This document shows, one piece after another, positions 26,706 to 34,220 of a DNA stretch of 64,000 nt. A program made the translations under genes and the position numbers. Under the pieces are notes generated by a model. It saw only the letters and a program-made list of their open reading frames with translations, was not told the DNA's origin and searched no databases. Source of the stretch: Sphingomonas sp. Leaf67 (GTDB taxonomy: Bacteria > Pseudomonadota > Alphaproteobacteria > Sphingomonadales > Sphingomonadaceae); the NCBI RefSeq assembly GCF_001421965.1, contig NZ_LMLP01000001.1:186001-250000 (forward strand). Direction: 5' to 3'. The number at the start of each line of letters is the position of its first letter. The stretch's first letter is position 1.

Positions 26706-27169
26706 GCCTCACCCATCTCGACGCTGAAGGCAGCGCGCACATGGTCGATGTCGGCGGCAAGGCAGTGACGCAGCGCGTCGCCACCGCCACCGGTCGCATC
26801 ACCATGTCACCCGAAGCACTGGCCGCAATCCGCGACGGGCTGGTCAAGAAGGGCGACGTCCTCGCCGTAGCCCGTGTCGCCGGCATCATGGCCGCCAAGC
26901 GCACCAGCGACCTGATCCCGCTCTGCCACCCCCTGCCGTTGACCAAAGCGTCGATCGAGTTCGCATTCGAGGAAACCGCGGTCCGCGTCCACGCAACTGC
27001 TGCGACCGATGGCAAGACTGGCGTGGAAATGGAAGCATTGACAGCAGCTTCCACCGCATTGCTGACCATCTATGACATGGCGAAGGCGATCGACAAGACG
27101 ATGGTAATCGAGGGCATCTGCGTGCTGGAAAAGCAGGGCGGCAAGTCCGGAGACTGGGTGCGGGAGTGA
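26702..27169 (+). CDS. moaC: cyclic pyranopterin monophosphate synthase
   Basis: MoaC works with MoaA to turn GTP into cyclic pyranopterin phosphate, the first stage of molybdenum cofactor synthesis. The 155-aa product has [37 protein letters not shown] and [20 protein letters not shown] followed by [11 protein letters not shown], with the catalytic Lys and Asp of the family in place. It overlaps trpC by 4 bases. moeA follows after a 410-base repeat-filled gap. Confidence 0.96.
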   Translation: MSLTHLDAEGSAHMVDVGGKAVTQRVATATGRITMSPEALAAIRDGLVKKGDVLAVARVAGIMAAKRTSDLIPLCHPLPLTKASIEFAFEETAVRVHATAATDGKTGVEMEALTAASTALLTIYDMAKAIDKTMVIEGICVLEKQGGKSGDWVRE

Positions 27170-27174
27170 TCGAC

Positions 27175-27198
27175 AGCAGGCGCGTTATTCCGCCTGCT
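27175..27198 (+). terminator. possible terminator hairpin after moaC
   Basis: The arms AGCAGGCG (27175-27182) and CGCCTGCT (27191-27198) pair perfectly around an 8-base loop, starting 6 bases after the moaC stop codon. No T-run follows, so termination is only likely, not certain. Confidence 0.45.
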
Positions 27199-27291
27199 CT
27201 CGCCCTGTGTTGAAGTACCACCCTTCCGCCACCAAACGCCGCCCCGGACTTGACGGAGATCTGTACGAAAGTACCGATCCCTCGCCTCTGC

Positions 27292-27439
27292 CGTACCCCA
27301 GCGCAGGCGGGGGTCCAGGGTTCCAAGCGTAAGCCGTTGTTCTGTCTGGCGCTGGACCCCCGCCTGCGCGGGGGTACGCTACGCTCGACGAAAGCCTCGC
27401 CATCAAGGCCGGCTGGACCCCCGCCTGCGCGGGGGTACG
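27292..27439. repeat. three copies of a GC-rich 28-bp intergenic repeat
   Basis: The unit GCTGGACCCCCGCCTGCGCG plus GGGGTACG occurs at 27351-27378 and 27412-27439 (identical, 61 bases apart) and, inverted with one change and a missing end base, at 27292-27318. Each unit is itself nearly palindromic (CCCCCGC...GCGGGGG), so each can fold into a hairpin. A further inverted pair GACTTGATCC/GGATCAAGTC lies at about 27475-27535. Together these fill the 410-base gap between moaC and moeA, where no gene is visible. Confidence 0.75.
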
Positions 27440-27579
27440 GAAGGGCAGGAATAAGTACGTTCGCAAAAGCCCCGACTTGATCCCGGCTCCCGCCACCTTC
27501 TCGCCGCTCGACAAAAGCGAAACTCCGGATCAAGTCCGGAGCAACGAAACTCCCCTCCTAACGATATGAAGGCCGACCC

Positions 27580-28758
27580 ATGCGCCTCCTCCCCGTCGCC
27601 GAAGCCCAAGGCCGTGTCCTCGCGCTCGGTCGCGCCACCGCCGCCGAAACTCTCCCCATCGCCGACACTATCGGTCGGTTCGCCGCGACGGACATCGTCG
27701 CGCGACGGACCCAGCCGGCGCGCCGGCTATCGGCGATGGACGGCTATGCGATCCGCTTCGACGACCTGCCCGGCCCATGGGACGTCATCGGCGAAAGCGC
27801 CGCCGGCGCCTCCTTCGCCGGCACCGTCGCTGAAGGTCAGGCGACCCGCATCTTCACCGGCGCGGCGATGCCGACCGGCACCGACTGCGTGCTGGTGCAG
27901 GAGGAAGCGACGCGTGACGGCGACTGCCTGCACCTGTCGGGCGAAGGTCCGGTCCGGGGCGGCAATGTCCGTCGCGCCGGCCTCGATTTTCGTGAAGGCG
28001 AGCTGCTGATCCCGGCAGGCGAACGCATTACCCCTGCCCGCGCCGCGCTGGCCGCGATCGCCGGGCACGGCACACTGTCGGTCGGTCGTCGCGTCCGCGT
28101 CGCCATCGCCGCCACGGGGGACGAGCTGGTCCCCGCCGGACAGCCGATCGGCGACGACCAGCTGCCCGAAACCAACGGCTTGATGCTGGCGGGGCTGCTC
28201 GGCGACCTGCCGGTCGACCGCATCGATCTCGGCATCCTGCCCGACCGGATGGAGGCGCTGGTCGACGCTTTTGCCGGCGTAGACTGCGACCTGCTCGTGA
28301 CCACCGGCGGCGCGTCGGTGGGCGACCATGATCTGGTCCGGCCCGCACTGGCGGCGGCGGGCGGGACGCTCGATTTCTGGCGGATCGCCCTGCGGCCCGG
28401 CAAACCGATGCTGGCGGGAACGATCGGCGACGCGGCGGTGCTCGGGCTTCCGGGTAATCCGGTGTCATCCTATATCACCGCGCTGTTGTTCGTCCGTCCG
28501 CTGGTCGCGCGGCTGGCCGGTGCCGCCGATCCGCTGCCCCGCACGTCCCGCGCCACGCTGGCGCATCCGCTGCCCGCCAACGGACCGCGGCAGGATTATC
28601 TGCGAGCGACGCTCATCGACGGGCAGGCATCGACCGCCGCCATTCAGGACAGTTCGATGTTGCGGACGCTCGCCCGCTCGGACTGCCTGATCGTGCGCGC
28701 GCCGCACGCGTCGGCGGCGGATGCGGGCGACTCGGCGGAAATCCTGCAACTCGCTTGA
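27580..28758 (+). CDS. moeA: molybdopterin molybdotransferase
   Basis: MoeA inserts molybdate into adenylated molybdopterin. The 392-aa product has the domain order of the family: [56 protein letters not shown], then the MoaB-like domain with [15 protein letters not shown] and [18 protein letters not shown], and the small C-terminal beta domain. GAAGG lies 8 bases before the ATG. Its stop codon lies about 54 bases before the lexA start, with the SOS box in that gap. Confidence 0.96.
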   Translation: MRLLPVAEAQGRVLALGRATAAETLPIADTIGRFAATDIVARRTQPARRLSAMDGYAIRFDDLPGPWDVIGESAAGASFAGTVAEGQATRIFTGAAMPTGTDCVLVQEEATRDGDCLHLSGEGPVRGGNVRRAGLDFREGELLIPAGERITPARAALAAIAGHGTLSVGRRVRVAIAATGDELVPAGQPIGDDQLPETNGLMLAGLLGDLPVDRIDLGILPDRMEALVDAFAGVDCDLLVTTGGASVGDHDLVRPALAAAGGTLDFWRIALRPGKPMLAGTIGDAAVLGLPGNPVSSYITALLFVRPLVARLAGAADPLPRTSRATLAHPLPANGPRQDYLRATLIDGQASTAAIQDSSMLRTLARSDCLIVRAPHASAADAGDSAEILQLA

Positions 28759-28782
28759 CGGCAAGAAAATCGTTTCCTATTG

Positions 28783-28797
28783 GTTCCACGTCTGTTC
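28783..28797 (+). promoter_or_regulatory. SOS box (LexA operator) of lexA
   Basis: GTTC (28783-28786), 7 bases, GTTC (28794-28797) is an exact match to the alphaproteobacterial LexA box GTTC-N7-GTTC. It lies 14 bases before the lexA ATG, where it would support autoregulation and induction after DNA damage. This box class is established knowledge for Alphaproteobacteria; its use here is inferred from match and place. Confidence 0.85.
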
Positions 28798-28811
28798 CGA
28801 CGGAGAACCCC

Positions 28812-29474
28812 ATGTTGACGCGTAAGCAGCACGAGCTGATCTGCTTCATCGATGACCGGTTGCGCGCGACCGGCGTCTCCCCTTCGTTCGAGGAGATGAA
28901 GGAGGCGCTCGATCTCAAGTCGAAATCGGGTGTGCATCGCCTGATCTCGGCGCTGGAGGAACGCGAGTTCATCCGTCGCCTGCCCAACCGCGCCCGTGCG
29001 CTCGAAGTGCTGCGGATGCCCGAACGTCCCGTTGCGAAGAAGGTGGCGGCCAAGCCCGCCGCCGCGCCCCGGCCCGCGCCGCAGCCCGCCAACGACGTCG
29101 TCGAATTGCCGCTTCACGGTCGCATCGCCGCCGGTGTCCCGATCGAGGCGATCGAGGGTCAGGCGACGCTGCCCGTCCCCGCCGCGCTGCTCGGGGCCGG
29201 CGATCACTATGCGTTGGAAGTCGCCGGTGATTCGATGGTCGAGGCGGGCATTCTCGATGGCGACTATGCGCTGGTTCGCCGCACCGAAACGGCGCGCGAT
29301 GGGGAAATCGTCGTTGCGCTGATCGAGGATAGCGAAGCGACGCTCAAATATTTCCGTCGCGAAGGGGGCATGATCCGTCTCGATCCGGCCAACCGCAGCT
29401 ACGACCCGCAGCGCTATCGCCCCGAACAAGTGCGCGTACAGGGCAAGCTTGCCGGCCTGCTCCGCCGATATTGA
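28812..29474 (+). CDS. lexA: LexA repressor
   Basis: LexA represses the SOS genes and cuts itself when RecA filaments form. From the ATG at 28812 (GGAG 6 bases upstream) it is 220 aa. The winged-helix domain covers residues 1-68 ([20 protein letters not shown]). An Ala/Pro-rich linker spans 75-95. The cleavage site is Ala107-Gly108 in RIAAGVP, and the catalytic pair is Ser141 ([11 protein letters not shown]) and Lys179 (ATLKYFRR). An SOS box lies just upstream. The open frame extends 19 codons further back, across the box, which rules that start out. Confidence 0.96.
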   Translation: MLTRKQHELICFIDDRLRATGVSPSFEEMKEALDLKSKSGVHRLISALEEREFIRRLPNRARALEVLRMPERPVAKKVAAKPAAAPRPAPQPANDVVELPLHGRIAAGVPIEAIEGQATLPVPAALLGAGDHYALEVAGDSMVEAGILDGDYALVRRTETARDGEIVVALIEDSEATLKYFRREGGMIRLDPANRSYDPQRYRPEQVRVQGKLAGLLRRY

Positions 29475-29536
29475 ATGAATAAGAGCGATTCGCAATTGCG
29501 CGCATAACGCGTGCGAGTGTGACTTTCGTGACCTTT

Positions 29537-29573
29537 GACGCCCCGTCCGGCGCTGATCGCCGGGCGGGGCGTC
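29537..29573. terminator. shared stem-loop between lexA and the alpha-glucuronidase gene
   Basis: A 16-bp stem (29537-29552 with 29558-29573, one G-T pair) with a 5-base loop fills the gap between the two convergent stop codons. It could end transcription from both sides. No clear T-run is present on either strand. Confidence 0.6.
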
Positions 29574-29577
29574 GTCG

Positions 29578-31716
29578 TTACTTGCCGTTCCCCGGTGCCC
29601 ATGGCGTCCGTATCGCCTTGTAATAGCTTGCCGGATGCGGCGGCGGCGTCACCCCGGCCGGCAGCGGACGGCCCGACACCTCGGCGAAATAGGCGATACA
29701 CGCATCGCGCCACCACTGCGCCTCCTGCCGCTGGATCGCGAGGAACTGTCGGACCTCGGCAAAGCGTTGCGCATCGACCTGCCCCTCGATCGCCGCCCAC
29801 TGCCCCTGCATCGCCGTCACCTCGGCCACGCCCCGGTCGTACCGTGCGATCAGTTCCTCCCACAGCGTTCGTCCCGACTCCATCCGCCGATCCCATGACG
29901 CATGGTGGAACCACAGCAGCAGGTTTTCCGGCACCGCCTTAGGATCGCTGAACCGCCGGGCCAGCACCGGCGCATATTGTGCCGCCGCATCGCTCCCCGT
30001 CGGCGTCCGGTCGAACCCGATCCCGTTCCGGTCCGCCTTGTGGAAATAGACCGGGTTCCAGTCCGCCCGCGCCAGATCGTCGACCCATGGCCCCGGCCCA
30101 TAATGATGCCCGGTCGCGAACAGGTGGTTCAGCCCCAGCGGCATCATATAATCCACGACCGCCTCGTGCGACCGCATCATCATCGGGACGACCGGCTCCG
30201 CTGCGGCGGCACCCCAGGTCATCGCCGCCCAGTCGCGGGCGATCTCGCGCGCGTCGCCGTCGGGGTTCCACGCCAGCCGCCCGAACGCATACCAGTTCGC
30301 CTGATCGAACTGCGATCCCGACCAGTTGCGATCGGTGCCGATATTGGACACGCCCGCGATTCCCGTCAGCGCCCCCGGCCGCACCGGCCGGTCGAGCACA
30401 TCGGCGACCGTCGTGCCCTTGCGCGGACGATAGGTGTCGCTGCGCAGGACCTCCTGCCACATCGTGCCGAGGTACACGAGGTGGGTGGCGAACCCCATAT
30501 ATTCCTTGGTGATCTGCACCTCCATCATCAGCGGCGTGCGCGGCATCGCCCCGAACAACGGATGGAATGGCTCGCGCGGCTGAAAATCGATCGGCCCGTT
30601 CTTGACCTGCACGATGACATTGTCGGCGAACTTGCCGTCCAGCGGCGCGAACTCGCTATAGGCCTGCCGCACCCGGTCCTCGGGCTTTTCGCTAGCATAG
30701 ACGAACGCGCGCCACATCACGATCCCGCCATGCGGCCTGACCGCTGCCGCCAGCATGTTCGCGCCGTCGGCATGGCTGCGCTGGTAATCGCCCGGTCCGG
30801 GCTGCCCTTCGGAATTGGCCTTGATCAGGAACCCACCGAAATCGGGAATGCGGGCATAGATTTCGTCGGCCTTCGTCTTCCACCACGCCGCGACCTGCGG
30901 GTCGAGCGGGTCGGCGGTCTTCAGCCCCCCGATCTCGATCGGTGCCGAGAACCGCGCCGAGACATAGACCCGGATGCCCCATGGGCGAAAAATGCCTGCC
31001 AGCGTTTCGATCTTGCCGATGAACTCGGGCTTCAAGATATCGGCGCTGGCATTGACGTTGTTCAGGACCGTCCCGTTAATACCGATCGATGCGTTGGCGC
31101 GCGCGTAATCGGTATAGCGCGGGTCCGCGAAACCGGGCAATTTCTGCCAGTCCCATAGCGACCGGCCGGCATAGCCACGCTCGACATAGCGATCGAGATT
31201 ATCCCAATGGTTGAGCAATCGCAGGCCCAGCTTCGGCCGATCGGTCACCGAAATATTGGCCAGGCTGCCGGTCGTCTGCGCAATCCGCAGCAACCGGAAC
31301 GCGCCGTACAGCACGCCGATCGGACTGTTCGCAGCGACGACCGTCGTCCGTTTGCCGTCGATCGCAACCGACCGCAGCACGAACCCTTCGCGGCCGATCG
31401 ACTGCAACGGCAACCCCAGCCCGGCGATCCGCGCGGACTTCGCCGTTCCGATCACGATCGCACCATCGGTGACAGTGCCGTCGGCAACCGCCCGCCCCGT
31501 CAGTCCCGACAGGCCTCGCGCCAGTTCCACTGCGGCAAGCTCGATCGTCGGGTCACGTTCGTCGCGCACGATCGCCGTCGCCTGCGTCGCAACGGCTCCA
31601 GCCTGCGCCGTCGGCAAAGACCGATAGCGCAGCCACAGGTCATAGCCATCTTCGGCCCGCGCCGGTGCGGCCCATAGTGCACCGGCAAGCACGACCCACC
31701 CCAACCATTTCAGCAT
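29578..31716 (-). CDS. alpha-glucuronidase, GH67
   Basis: GH67 enzymes remove 4-O-methyl-glucuronic acid from the ends of xylan oligosaccharides. The mature part contains FLIKANSEGQPGPGDYQRSH, which holds the acid Glu. It also has APLDGKFADNVIVQVKNGPI and MMEVQITKEYMGF, which hold the Asp/Glu base pair. The 712-aa product starts at the ATG at 31716 (GAGG 7 bases before), with a signal peptide (MLKWLGWVVLAGALWAAPARA). An upstream ATG of the same frame gives a charged, unlikely leader. A LacI-type operator lies 63 bases upstream. It diverges from a GH10 xylanase, so both probably serve xylan use. Confidence 0.93.
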   Translation of the reverse strand: MLKWLGWVVLAGALWAAPARAEDGYDLWLRYRSLPTAQAGAVATQATAIVRDERDPTIELAAVELARGLSGLTGRAVADGTVTDGAIVIGTAKSARIAGLGLPLQSIGREGFVLRSVAIDGKRTTVVAANSPIGVLYGAFRLLRIAQTTGSLANISVTDRPKLGLRLLNHWDNLDRYVERGYAGRSLWDWQKLPGFADPRYTDYARANASIGINGTVLNNVNASADILKPEFIGKIETLAGIFRPWGIRVYVSARFSAPIEIGGLKTADPLDPQVAAWWKTKADEIYARIPDFGGFLIKANSEGQPGPGDYQRSHADGANMLAAAVRPHGGIVMWRAFVYASEKPEDRVRQAYSEFAPLDGKFADNVIVQVKNGPIDFQPREPFHPLFGAMPRTPLMMEVQITKEYMGFATHLVYLGTMWQEVLRSDTYRPRKGTTVADVLDRPVRPGALTGIAGVSNIGTDRNWSGSQFDQANWYAFGRLAWNPDGDAREIARDWAAMTWGAAAAEPVVPMMMRSHEAVVDYMMPLGLNHLFATGHHYGPGPWVDDLARADWNPVYFHKADRNGIGFDRTPTGSDAAAQYAPVLARRFSDPKAVPENLLLWFHHASWDRRMESGRTLWEELIARYDRGVAEVTAMQGQWAAIEGQVDAQRFAEVRQFLAIQRQEAQWWRDACIAYFAEVSGRPLPAGVTPPPHPASYYKAIRTPWAPGNGK

Positions 31717-31778
31717 CGGGCATCCTCTATCCATCCCGTCTGACCGACGGCGTTGACACGGCCATATCATACCGATCA

Positions 31779-31792
31779 TGGTAGCGCTATCA
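31779..31792. promoter_or_regulatory. LacI-family-type operator upstream of the glucuronidase gene
   Basis: TGGTAGCGCTATCA is a 14-bp near-palindrome (one mismatched pair) of the TGNTAGCGCTANCA kind used by LacI-family regulators of xylose and glucuronate genes in Caulobacter and relatives. On the minus strand it lies between a GTGATA and a TATGAT spaced 16 bases apart, that is, inside a possible promoter, where a bound repressor would block RNA polymerase. No LacI-family gene is in this window. Confidence 0.65.
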
Positions 31793-32267
31793 CGTCGCTA
31801 GAGCGTGGGACCGGAGAGTGCATGTTCCTGAATCCGCCTGATCGAGGGGAGTCCTACCGCGTCGTCCGCCACCGGTTTGCCCCGCTGGCCGGACGGATGC
31901 AGGCGCCGACACACGACGGCGACGTCCAGCGTTGCGCCGATCGCCCGCACGGTCGAGGTACGCAGCAGACGGGTCGCGGTCGGACCGATCCGACTGGCGC
32001 GTACCGGGCGTCGGCACGTTTCCCTCAAGCTTCATGCTTTGCCTGGCGACCTGTGCCCCTGCTGGTTGGCCGGATCGGTCGGCGGCATCGGCGGACCGGC
32101 TGGTGCGCTCCCCCGAATGTCAGTGGCGACGCGCGCGAGACTGATTCTCCAAACGGTCCGCGGATACCAGCCGATCTTCCGCGTCACGGCCTGCACCTAT
32201 TGCCGGCAGCGACCGACCTTCGCCCGATCGTGACCAACTACACCCCTATCGATGGAAAGGCCGTCGC
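31793..32267. other. 475-base stretch without a recognisable gene
   Basis: This is the divergent gap between the glucuronidase and xylanase genes. Several open frames cross it on both strands, but none gives a protein that looks real: they are rich in Arg, Pro and Gly, have no domain signs and lack ribosome sites. Only the last 20 bases hold a clear signal, the AAAGG in front of the xylanase ATG. It may hold the xylanase promoter, or remains of a lost gene. Confidence 0.5.
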
Positions 32268-33428
32268 ATGACCATGATCGATCGTCGCGGCATCTTGGCG
32301 GGCAGCGCCGCGCTCCTCGCCGCGACCACCGTCCGCGCCGCCGATGCGCCCGCCGGCACCTTGAAGGCCGCCACTGCAAGCAAGGGCCGCCGTTTCGGGT
32401 CGGCCTTTGCGTGGAGCCCGGCCGGAGCTGATGCAGGATCGTTCGCCAACCCGGCCTATGCCGCATTGCTGCGGCGTGACTGCGATGTGCTGGTGCCCGA
32501 AAACCAGATGAAGTGGCAGGCGATTCGTCCCGCCGCCGACCGGTTCGATTTCAGCCGGTTCGATCCGATGGTCGAATGGGCGACGACGAACGGCTTCGCG
32601 CTGCGCGGCCATACGCTGTTCTGGGCATATTCGCGCTGGTTCCCGGCCTGGCTGAACAACCATGACTTTGGCCAGCGCCCCGCGATCGAGGCTGCGCGCA
32701 TCCTCGACCAGCATATCGACACCGTAACCAAGCGCTATGGCCGCAAGATCGACAGCTATGACGTGGTGAACGAAGCGGTCGATCCCGATACGGGCAACCT
32801 GCGCGAAACATCGCTGTCGCGGGCGATGGGCGGCACGGCGAACGTGCTCGACCATGCATTCCGCACCGCCCGCGCCGCCGCGCCGCATGCCGAACTGGTC
32901 TATAACGACTATATGAGCTGGGAAGACGGCAACGCCAAACACCGTGCCGGCGTGCTGGCGCTGTTGGCCGATTTTCGCCGGCGCGGCACGCCGGTCGATG
33001 CGCTGGGCGTGCAATCGCATATCGGACTGTTCCAGCCGACGACCGACGCCGGCGTGGTGGCAAAGCGGCTCGAACCCGAATGGAGGGCATTTCTCGACCG
33101 GGTCACCGCGATGGGATATCGGCTGGTCATCACCGAATTCGACGTGCGCGACAAGGGATTGCCAGCGGCGATCGGCCCACGCGACCGGGGGGTCGCCGAC
33201 TTCGCCCGCGCCTATCTGGACATCATGCTGTCCTATCCGCAGCTTGGCGATGTTCTCGCCTGGGGATTGAGCGACCGCTACAGCTGGTTGCGTGGGTTTG
33301 AGCCGCGTCCCGACGGCGAAGTCACGCGCGGCTGTCCCTATGATACGGACCTGAAGGCCAAGCCGTTGCTGGCGGCGATGCTGGCGGCGCTGGCTGGCGG
33401 CGTGCGGCAAGTGGGCCAGGCGGCGTAG
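32268..33428 (+). CDS. endo-1,4-beta-xylanase, GH10
   Basis: The 386-aa product has a twin-arginine-like signal (MIDRRGILAGSAALLAATTV, cleaved near residue 25) and one GH10 barrel. The acid/base is Glu169 in DSYDVVNEAVD and the nucleophile is Glu290 in RLVITEFDVRD. VPENQMKWQAIRP and RGHTLFWAYSRWFPAWL are substrate-binding signatures. There is no carbohydrate-binding module. AAAGG lies 7 bases before the ATG. It would cut xylan or xylo-oligosaccharides in the periplasm or outside, and the GH67 enzyme would then trim glucuronic acid. Confidence 0.95.
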   Translation: MTMIDRRGILAGSAALLAATTVRAADAPAGTLKAATASKGRRFGSAFAWSPAGADAGSFANPAYAALLRRDCDVLVPENQMKWQAIRPAADRFDFSRFDPMVEWATTNGFALRGHTLFWAYSRWFPAWLNNHDFGQRPAIEAARILDQHIDTVTKRYGRKIDSYDVVNEAVDPDTGNLRETSLSRAMGGTANVLDHAFRTARAAAPHAELVYNDYMSWEDGNAKHRAGVLALLADFRRRGTPVDALGVQSHIGLFQPTTDAGVVAKRLEPEWRAFLDRVTAMGYRLVITEFDVRDKGLPAAIGPRDRGVADFARAYLDIMLSYPQLGDVLAWGLSDRYSWLRGFEPRPDGEVTRGCPYDTDLKAKPLLAAMLAALAGGVRQVGQAA

Positions 33429-33494
33429 GTTCGGGAGGCCGACGCACGCATCATGGGCCGATTGCTGCCTTGCAGTTGCAAATGTCCTGCGTCG

Positions 33495-34061
33495 CTACCG
33501 GCCCTCGCCGGGCTCTTGCCGTAGACGCGGCCAACTCTCGATCCATCGTTTCGACGCGACCCGCCCGTCGTACATGGCGCGTTTTTCGTCGATGAAGCGC
33601 GACGTCGGCCGCAGGATAAGGTGCATCAAGTCGTTCAGGCCCAGCGGGGCCGCTACTTCGCAACCCTCTTCGCCCCGGCGGCGAACGGCGATGGCGGTTG
33701 CCGTTTCCGGCCAATGGCGCATCGCATCGGTCGCGGAAAGATACGGCCGATCGTCGTTGCGAACATGCATCCTCGCCTGGTTCTTCACCGACCATGCGAT
33801 GCCCGGTTCCGCCGCTCGCAACATCGCTTCATAGCGGCGGTCTTCGACCGGATCGATTACGATCGGATCGTACCAGATGACGTCGACATCGCCCGTCGAT
33901 GCGGAAGGTGCACGGCCATGAAGATGATCCCATACCGCGTTCCTGACGAAACCCGCTGCGATCCAGCCGTCCCGCAGGTTCAGCGCACGCACCACCCCCA
34001 GTAGATGCCATCGAAGCGGATCAGCCCGCAGAATGGCAATGACCTGTGAATGCGCGTCCAT
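33495..34061 (-). CDS. nucleotidyltransferase-like protein (DUF925 type)
   Basis: The 188-aa product begins with a helix and then IAAGFVRNAVWDHLHGRAPS followed by TGDVDVIWYD, the pattern of the DUF925 nucleotidyltransferase-like family. The acidic GDVDVIWYD is the expected metal-binding spot. The later NDLMHLILRPTSRFI is also typical. The substrate is unknown. It is convergent with the xylanase gene and has no operon partner; the 159 bases upstream hold no clear gene. Confidence 0.75.
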   Translation of the reverse strand: MDAHSQVIAILRADPLRWHLLGVVRALNLRDGWIAAGFVRNAVWDHLHGRAPSASTGDVDVIWYDPIVIDPVEDRRYEAMLRAAEPGIAWSVKNQARMHVRNDDRPYLSATDAMRHWPETATAIAVRRRGEEGCEVAAPLGLNDLMHLILRPTSRFIDEKRAMYDGRVASKRWIESWPRLRQEPGEGR

Positions 34062-34220
34062 GTCCCGCGGCTATCCCCGTCAAGCTCCCGACGGTACGGT
34101 CGTGCCGGGTGGACCGCATGATCGGCAGGCCTGCGCCCGCGCCCGTCGCGAGAACGCCCCGTCGAGCCGAAGCCGTCTTCGCCGGCGATGAGGATCGGAG
34201 TGCGTCAACACCCCGATCCG

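Noticed and set aside
27292..27439. CRISPR array
   Set aside because: Only three units, one inverted, uneven spacing, no cas genes.
31753..32271. 172-codon frame overlapping the xylanase start
   Set aside because: Composition is unlike a protein, it overlaps the operator and the xylanase ribosome site, and has no family signs.
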